NCBI GenBank assembly: GCA_038326655.1
Contig: JBBQKG010000044.1
Location: forward strand, 1 to 9,242
Direction of reading: 5' to 3'
Origin: JBBQKG01 sp038326655
Lineage (GTDB): Bacteria > Actinomycetota > Thermoleophilia > Solirubrobacterales > JBBDJG01
DNA length: 9,242 nt
Shown: in pieces, positions 6,226 to 9,242 of the stretch
How the letters are laid out: each line of letters starts with the position of its first letter
Numbering within the stretch: the stretch's first letter is position 1
Position numbers and translations under genes: made by a program
The notes under the pieces: generated by a model
Seen by the model: the letters and a program-made list of their open reading frames with translations, nothing else
What the model was told of the DNA's origin: nothing
Database searches by the model: none

Positions 6226-6272
6226 CTTCGGCAAGTGTACGCGCGGTGCTGGCGCTAGCCTTCGAGCCACCG
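6226..6272. promoter_or_regulatory. Divergent tRNA promoter region
   Basis: The 47 bp between the two divergent tRNA genes must hold both promoters unless they are transcribed from farther away. The minus strand has TACACT (6239-6234), a good -10 that would start transcription about 2 nt before tRNA-Pro. The plus strand has TAGCCT (6256-6261), which would start about 5 nt before tRNA-Arg. Neither has a recognisable TTGACA. If both are real, their -35 regions overlap, so the two genes would compete for polymerase. Confidence 0.35.
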
Positions 6273-6346
6273 GCCCCCGTAGCTCAGTCGGACAGAGCAG
6301 CTGCCTTCTAAGCAGCGGGTCGCAGGTTCGAATCCTGCCGGGGGCG
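6273..6346 (+). tRNA. tRNA-Arg (anticodon UCU)
   Basis: A complete 74-nt cloverleaf. The acceptor is GCCCCCG/CGGGGGC. The D arm GCTC..AGTCGGACA..GAGC keeps the conserved GG. The anticodon stem GCTGC/GCAGC closes the loop CTTCTAA with anticodon TCT, which reads AGA (and AGG), rare arginine codons in a genome this GC-rich. The T arm GCAGG/CCTGC encloses TTCGAAT. The discriminator is G, and CCA is not encoded. The last base (6346) directly touches the stop codon of the convergent STAS gene (6347). Arg(UCU) tRNA genes are frequent integration sites for mobile elements, but no integrase or repeated attachment site is seen here. Confidence 0.97.
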
Positions 6347-6682
6347 TTAGACCGGCGAGTCCGACGGCGGGACAGCCCCGGAGGGGTCGATCAGCGGCAG
6401 CACGCCGTCGAGCCCGCTGATCCGCAATACCTCCCTGACCTGCCCGTTGCCGCAAAGCACGGAGAAGTCGAAGCCGTCCTGCCGGGCGAGGGCATCGAGC
6501 TGGACCAACATCCGCAGGCCCGTAGAGTCGATGAACTCCAGGCCCCGCAGGTCGAGCACGAAGGTCTGCGTCTCGCTGTCCATCACCCGGCCCAGCTCTT
6601 CCTTGAACCGATCCTCGCTGCTCAGGTCGAACTCGCCGGAGAGGTGCACGATCGTCGTGCCGGTGTGGTACTCGTCGCGCAT
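6347..6682 (-). CDS. STAS-domain anti-sigma factor antagonist (RsbV/SpoIIAA-like)
   Basis: A 111-aa single STAS domain. In partner-switching systems the unphosphorylated antagonist binds the RsbW-type kinase and frees its sigma factor; phosphorylation on one serine switches it off. That serine is present as Ser53 in LEFIDSTGLRML, the canonical DS(T/S)GL motif. Other hallmarks are the N-terminal IVHLSGEFDLSS and FVLDLRGLEFID strands. Length is normal (100-120 aa). I chose ATG 6682 because it gives the usual N-terminus. An in-frame GTG at 6730 with an AGGAAG Shine-Dalgarno 9 nt upstream would add 16 residues. It lies 244 bp downstream of the RsbW-like gene on the same strand, the reverse of the usual rsbV-rsbW order. 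Its TAA stop abuts tRNA-Arg, leaving no room for a terminator before transcripts enter the tRNA antisense. Confidence 0.9.
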   Translation of the reverse strand: MRDEYHTGTTIVHLSGEFDLSSEDRFKEELGRVMDSETQTFVLDLRGLEFIDSTGLRMLVQLDALARQDGFDFSVLCGNGQVREVLRISGLDGVLPLIDPSGAVPPSDSPV

Positions 6683-6730
6683 CGAGCAATGCCTGCTGAG
6701 GCGGGTGGCGTCGTCGCCGTCGTGATGCAC

Positions 6731-6744
6731 GGAAGCTTGCTTCC
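6731..6744. repeat. 14-bp palindrome upstream of the STAS gene
   Basis: GGAAGC-TT-GCTTCC is an inverted repeat with perfect 6-bp arms and a 2-nt centre, too tight for an RNA hairpin, so if functional it would be a DNA site. It overlaps the AGGAAG (6745-6740, minus) that could serve as the Shine-Dalgarno for the alternative GTG start of the STAS gene. It may be chance; a 12-base exact symmetry is not very rare in 9 kb. Confidence 0.3.
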
Positions 6745-6837
6745 TCTCGCTCGGTTCGTTGAAAAACGCCTTTACGGAGTAGCCCCGATCCGGTGCTCCA
6801 GCGCCAAGCGGCTCACTGCAAGCCCCCGGTGGCACCG

Positions 6838-6865
6838 CCGTTAGGCCGTGACCGGGTGCTGTCAA
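6838..6865 (-). promoter_or_regulatory. Candidate housekeeping promoter of the STAS gene
   Basis: In the 244-bp gap between the RsbW-like stop and the STAS start, the minus strand carries a perfect -35 TTGACA (6865-6860). A 16-nt spacer and TAACGG (6843-6838) follow, the latter a poor -10. It would leave a leader of about 150 nt. The gap also contains an 11-bp palindrome CGGTG-G-CACCG (6827-6837) just downstream. No SigB/F-type promoter with both boxes was found here; a lone GGGTAA occurs on the minus strand near 6892-6897 without a GTTT partner. I see no gene in the gap. Confidence 0.35.
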
Positions 6866-6926
6866 CCGAGTCTAGCCGCGATTCGCACAAGCGTTTACCC
6901 TCGCGCGGAGGGTCTCGGTCGAGCCG

Positions 6927-7304
6927 CTACCGGTCGATTTCGAACCACACCGTGGACCGATCCTCGTCCACGCCCCAGCGGTCGGCCAGTTGGTCGATCA
7001 GAAAAAGGCCGAACTTGCCCTCCTGGCCGGGTTCTGGAAGTTCGGGCGGGGGCGAGAAGCCACTCCCCGCGTCGGCTACCTCGACGCGCACGCGATCCCG
7101 TGCGGCCCTCAGCCGGAGCTCGAATGACGAGTCGTGATCGGTGTCGCCGTGGACGACGGAGTTCGTGACGATCTCCGACACCAAGAGCTCCACGGGAGAT
7201 CGAAGCTCACCCAGCGATCCGTTGAGAAGCTTGAGCGAGGCCCGTGCCTTGCTGGGCGCTTCCTTGCCGCCGGCCAAACGGAGATTGAGTTTTTCCTCGA
7301 CCAT
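6927..7304 (-). CDS. RsbW/SpoIIAB-like ATP-binding protein (anti-sigma factor, serine kinase)
   Basis: A 125-aa GHKL-type HATPase domain. RsbW-class proteins bind a sigma factor to keep it inactive and phosphorylate an RsbV-class antagonist. The Bergerat fold motifs are in order: N box with Glu44 and Asn48 (VSEIVTNSVVHG), G1 box DAGSGF (78-83), and G2 box GKFGLFLIDQLADRWGV (96-112), followed by the closing strand STVWFEI. The key Asn and the G1 Asp are intact. Length matches RsbW-like proteins. The ATG at 7304 is fixed by AAGGAG 7 nt upstream. The gene is preceded by a SigB/F-type promoter and followed after 244 bp by a STAS gene, its likely partner. No sigma gene adjoins it, so the target sigma factor is encoded elsewhere. 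It could instead be a non-sigma HATPase regulator of the kind abundant in actinobacteria. Confidence 0.9.
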   Translation of the reverse strand: MVEEKLNLRLAGGKEAPSKARASLKLLNGSLGELRSPVELLVSEIVTNSVVHGDTDHDSSFELRLRAARDRVRVEVADAGSGFSPPPELPEPGQEGKFGLFLIDQLADRWGVDEDRSTVWFEIDR

Positions 7305-7311
7305 GGGTGCG

Positions 7312-7317
7312 CTCCTT
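7312..7317 (-). promoter_or_regulatory. Shine-Dalgarno deciding the RsbW-like start
   Basis: The minus strand reads AAGGAG (7317-7312), 7 nt before the ATG at 7304. This near-perfect site excludes the longer open frame that begins at 7379, upstream of the predicted transcription start. Confidence 0.85.
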
Positions 7318-7328
7318 CGAGAGGGCAG

Positions 7329-7355
7329 ATACCCGGCGCCCCCCTGAAGCCAAAC
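7329..7355 (-). promoter_or_regulatory. SigB/SigF-type promoter of the RsbW-like gene
   Basis: The minus strand reads GTTT (7355-7352), a 17-nt spacer, then GGGTAT (7334-7329). It matches the general-stress sigma consensus known from Bacillus SigB and mycobacterial SigF (GTTT-N14-17-GGGTAT) at all ten scored positions. Transcription would start near 7322, giving a leader of about 17 nt that contains the AAGGAG. Its place directly before an anti-sigma-type gene is what a self-regulating partner-switching locus shows. A second GGGTAA lies on the same strand at 7376-7371 but lacks a GTTT. Confidence 0.65.
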
Positions 7356-7609
7356 GGGAGGTATCTCGTCTTTACCCACGGGAGCCGAGGTTCAGCGGGT
7401 TCATTTTTCGCAGCCGTGCGGCAATGCCCGGGAAGCCGGAAAGAAGCCGCTACTGTGAGTCACAGGGAAGGTTCGATCCAGCGGAGCCCCTGGGTGGGCC
7501 GGCGAAACCGGTACGCGAAGGGAGCCACGATCGTCGAGCCTGCGAACGCTGCGACCGAGGTGACGAGGGACACAGCGAGCGTGGGGCGTCCGTGTCGCTC
7601 CCTATCTCC
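7356..7609. other. Intergenic region upstream of typA
   Basis: No gene is supported between the anti-sigma promoter and typA. The plus strand should carry the typA promoter and leader. The best -10-like box is TACTGT (7451-7456), without a matching -35, which would leave a leader of about 150 nt. Possible leader structures are a CCGG-CGAAA-CCGG hairpin (7499-7511), and a GGG/CCC plus AGCGA/TCGCT stem with a bulge (7567-7602) that would end just before the start codon. I compared it by eye with cyclic-di-GMP, cyclic-di-AMP and cobalamin riboswitch cores and found no convincing match. No Shine-Dalgarno is visible near 7600. Confidence 0.4.
7453..7465. repeat. 13-bp palindrome overlapping a possible typA -10
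   Basis: CTGTGA-G-TCACAG is a perfect inverted repeat with 6-bp arms. It overlaps the candidate TACTGT -10 box, where a repressor site would block transcription. The half-site resembles TGTGA of CRP-type sites, but the arms are too close (1 nt instead of 6) for a CRP operator. The binding protein, if any, is unknown. Confidence 0.35.
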
Positions 7610-9242
7610 ATGGTCCAAATGATGGGGGGCGATACGCCAACACCTGCCGGTGGGCTTCAGGCCCGCGAAGACATACGCAACGTCGCGATCGTGGCGCACG
7701 TCGATCACGGCAAGACGACGCTGGTCGACGCGATGCTCTGGCAGTCCGGCGCCTTCCGCGCGAACCAGGAGGTCGCTGAGCGCGTGCTCGACTCGATGGA
7801 CCTCGAGCGTGAGAAGGGCATCACGATCCTCGCGAAGAACACCGCAGTTCGTCACCGCGGCGTCAAGATCAACATCATCGACACACCCGGTCACGCCGAC
7901 TTCGGCGGAGAGGTCGAGCGGGGGCTGACGATGGTGGACGGCGTGCTCCTGCTGGTCGACGCCAGCGAGGGCCCGCTGCCCCAGACTCGTTTCGTGCTGC
8001 GCAAGGCGCTCGAGGCACGCCTGCCGGTGATCGTCGTGGTGAACAAGGTCGACCGGCCGGATGCGCGCATCGGTGAGGTGGTGGACGAGGTGCTCGATCT
8101 GTTCCTCGACCTCGGCGCCGACGAGGAGCAGATCGAGTTTCCGATCGTGTACTGCAACGCCCGGGAGGGCCGTGCCTCGCTCACCGAGGGCGAGGAGGGC
8201 GAGTCGCTGTCCCCGCTCCTCGATCTCCTGCTCGAGCGGATTCCAGCTCCCGCGCACGATCCTGAGCACCCGCTCCAGGCGCACGTCACGAATCTCGACG
8301 CGTCGGCCTATGTGGGGCGCCTGGCGATCTGCCGCGTGCGTCACGGGACGATCCGGCGCGGGCAGCAGATCGCGTGGTGCCGGTCCAACGGCACGGTGCA
8401 GCGCGCCCAGGTCGCCGAGTTGTATGTGACGGACGCACTCGACCGCGTGGAGACCGATGAGGCCGGCCCGGGGGAGATCATCGCGGTCGCGGGCCTTGCC
8501 GAGATCACGATCGGCGAGACGCTCGCCGACCCCGAGGACCCGCGCCCGCTGCCCCTGATCACGATCGACGAGCCGTCGCTCAGCGTCACGATCGGCATCA
8601 ACACCTCTCCGCTCGCGGGTCGGGACGGCGACAAGCTGACCGCGCGCCAGGTCGAGGCGCGGCTCCAGCAGGAGCTCGTCGGAAACGTCTCGCTGCGCGT
8701 GCACGACACCGAGCGGCCTGATGCCTGGGAGGTGCAGGGCCGCGGTGAGCTGCAGCTGGCGATCCTGGTGGAGCTGATGCGCCGTGAGGGCTTCGAGCTC
8801 ACGGTCGGCCAGCCGCAGGTGCTCACGCGTGAGGTCGACGGGAAGCTGAACGAGCCGGTCGAGCGGCTCACGATCGACGTGCCGGAGGCATACGTCGGCG
8901 TCCTCACGCAGCTGCTCGCGATGCGCCGCGGACGGCTCGAGCAGATGGTCAACCACGGCACCGGCTGGGTGCGGATGGAGTACCTCGTCCCCGCCCGGGG
9001 GCTGATCGGCTTCCGCACCGAATTCCTCACGGAAACGCGCGGCACCGGGCTCCTGCATCACGTGTTCGACCGCTGGGAGCCATGGGCCGGCGAGCTGCGC
9101 ACGCGGCCCACCGGCGCGCTCGTGTCGGACCGCCGGGGGGTCTCGGCGCAGTTTGCGCTGATGAACCTGCAGGAGCGGGGGACCCTCTTCGTGGGGCCCG
9201 GCGAGGACGTCTACGAGGGCATGATCGTGGGCGAGAATGCAC
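7610..9242 (+). CDS. typA: Translational GTPase TypA/BipA (3' end beyond window)
   Basis: The first 544 codons of a ribosome-binding GTPase of the EF-G-like family that acts in stress and low-temperature ribosome assembly; the family is about 610-640 aa, so roughly the last 70-90 residues are missing. The G domain shows G1 AHVDHGKTT (29-37), the switch I GIT (70-72), G3 DTPGHADFGGEVER (from 91) and G4 NKVDRPDAR (from 145). Next come the beta-barrel domain (ASAYVGRLAICRVRHGTIRRGQ), the EF-G III-like part (WEVQGRGELQLAILVELMRREGFE) and the TypA-specific YLVPARGLIGFRTEFLTETRGTG. The visible end is LQERGTLFVGPGEDVYEGMIVGEN. G5 reads CNAREG where SAxxG is usual. The start is uncertain: ATG 7610, 7619 or 7622, or GTG 7592. 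None has a Shine-Dalgarno, and all add about 20 residues before the family start near REDIRNVAIVAH. Confidence 0.95.
   Translation, partial: MVQMMGGDTPTPAGGLQAREDIRNVAIVAHVDHGKTTLVDAMLWQSGAFRANQEVAERVLDSMDLEREKGITILAKNTAVRHRGVKINIIDTPGHADFGGEVERGLTMVDGVLLLVDASEGPLPQTRFVLRKALEARLPVIVVVNKVDRPDARIGEVVDEVLDLFLDLGADEEQIEFPIVYCNAREGRASLTEGEEGESLSPLLDLLLERIPAPAHDPEHPLQAHVTNLDASAYVGRLAICRVRHGTIRRGQQIAWCRSNGTVQRAQVAELYVTDALDRVETDEAGPGEIIAVAGLAEITIGETLADPEDPRPLPLITIDEPSLSVTIGINTSPLAGRDGDKLTARQVEARLQQELVGNVSLRVHDTERPDAWEVQGRGELQLAILVELMRREGFELTVGQPQVLTREVDGKLNEPVERLTIDVPEAYVGVLTQLLAMRRGRLEQMVNHGTGWVRMEYLVPARGLIGFRTEFLTETRGTGLLHHVFDRWEPWAGELRTRPTGALVSDRRGVSAQFALMNLQERGTLFVGPGEDVYEGMIVGENA

Noticed and set aside
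6152..6346. Possible integration site of a mobile element at the tRNA genes.
   Set aside because: There is no integrase, no repeat of the tRNA 3' end and no change of base composition on either side in this window.
6860..6925. A second SigB/F-type promoter (GGGTAA at about 6892-6897, minus strand) for the STAS gene.
   Set aside because: No GTTT lies 14-17 nt upstream; the -35 position reads CGAC. The box alone is too short to support a call.
7440..7610. Cyclic-di-GMP (GEMM-I) or cyclic-di-AMP riboswitch before typA, suggested by a GAAA hairpin followed by ACGCGAAGG and GCCACG.
   Set aside because: The paired strands and the conserved second half (UAGCCGGGUUGCCG-like) of the GEMM-I core are absent, and the cyclic-di-AMP core does not align by eye. 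A covariance-model search would be needed to revive it.
7460..9061. A 533-codon open frame on the minus strand, including a hydrophobic-looking C-terminal stretch.
   Set aside because: It is antisense to typA, whose GTPase motifs are unmistakable. The frame is rich in Asp, Arg, Leu and His without any domain pattern, as expected from the strand opposite a biased gene.

Overview
The window is very GC-rich and gene-dense, with third-position G/C bias. It holds bacterial housekeeping genes and no phage, transposon or CRISPR signal. The gene set suggests a high-GC actinobacterial lineage, and my guess is Thermoleophilia (Solirubrobacterales/Gaiellales-like). It includes a luciferase-like (LLM) flavin oxidoreductase, a PduO-type cobalamin adenosyltransferase, a DUF1015 protein, an RsbW/RsbV-type pair and TypA. 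The taxonomic call is inference; no marker in the window proves it.

Layout. Positions 98-712 (-) encode a small secreted protein. Positions 816-1394 (-) and 1406-2020 (+) are a head-to-head pair: a CoA-type Nudix hydrolase and a nicotinamidase. Positions 2990-2017 (-) are a translationally coupled pair, cob(I)alamin adenosyltransferase then an OsmC-family protein. Positions 3074-4837 (+) encode an LLM flavin oxidoreductase fused to a C-terminal SCP2 (sterol carrier) domain. Positions 6093-4834 (-) are a DUF1015 gene. A divergent tRNA pair follows, tRNA-Pro(UGG) (-) and tRNA-Arg(UCU) (+). Positions 6347-6682 (-) and 6927-7304 (-) encode a STAS anti-sigma-factor antagonist and an RsbW-like ATP-binding (kinase/anti-sigma) protein. 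The 5' part of typA/bipA (+) starts near 7610 and runs off the right edge.

How the genes work together. The clearest regulatory unit is the partner-switching pair. The RsbW-like gene has a strong Shine-Dalgarno sequence. Just upstream lies GTTT-N17-GGGTAT, a close match to the SigB/SigF-type promoter, which suggests autoregulation by the general-stress sigma factor these proteins would control. No sigma gene is in the window. The Nudix hydrolase and nicotinamidase both act on nucleotide cofactors (CoA; NAD salvage). The adenosyltransferase makes adenosylcobalamin, and OsmC proteins reduce organic hydroperoxides.

The arrangement is very compact. Two convergent pairs overlap by a palindromic CTAG that supplies both stop codons. 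One co-directional pair overlaps by ATGA. A tRNA 3' end directly abuts the stop codon of the convergent STAS gene. I found no clearly new multi-gene system. The most unusual items are the LLM-SCP2 fusion and the SigB/F-type promoter on the anti-sigma gene.
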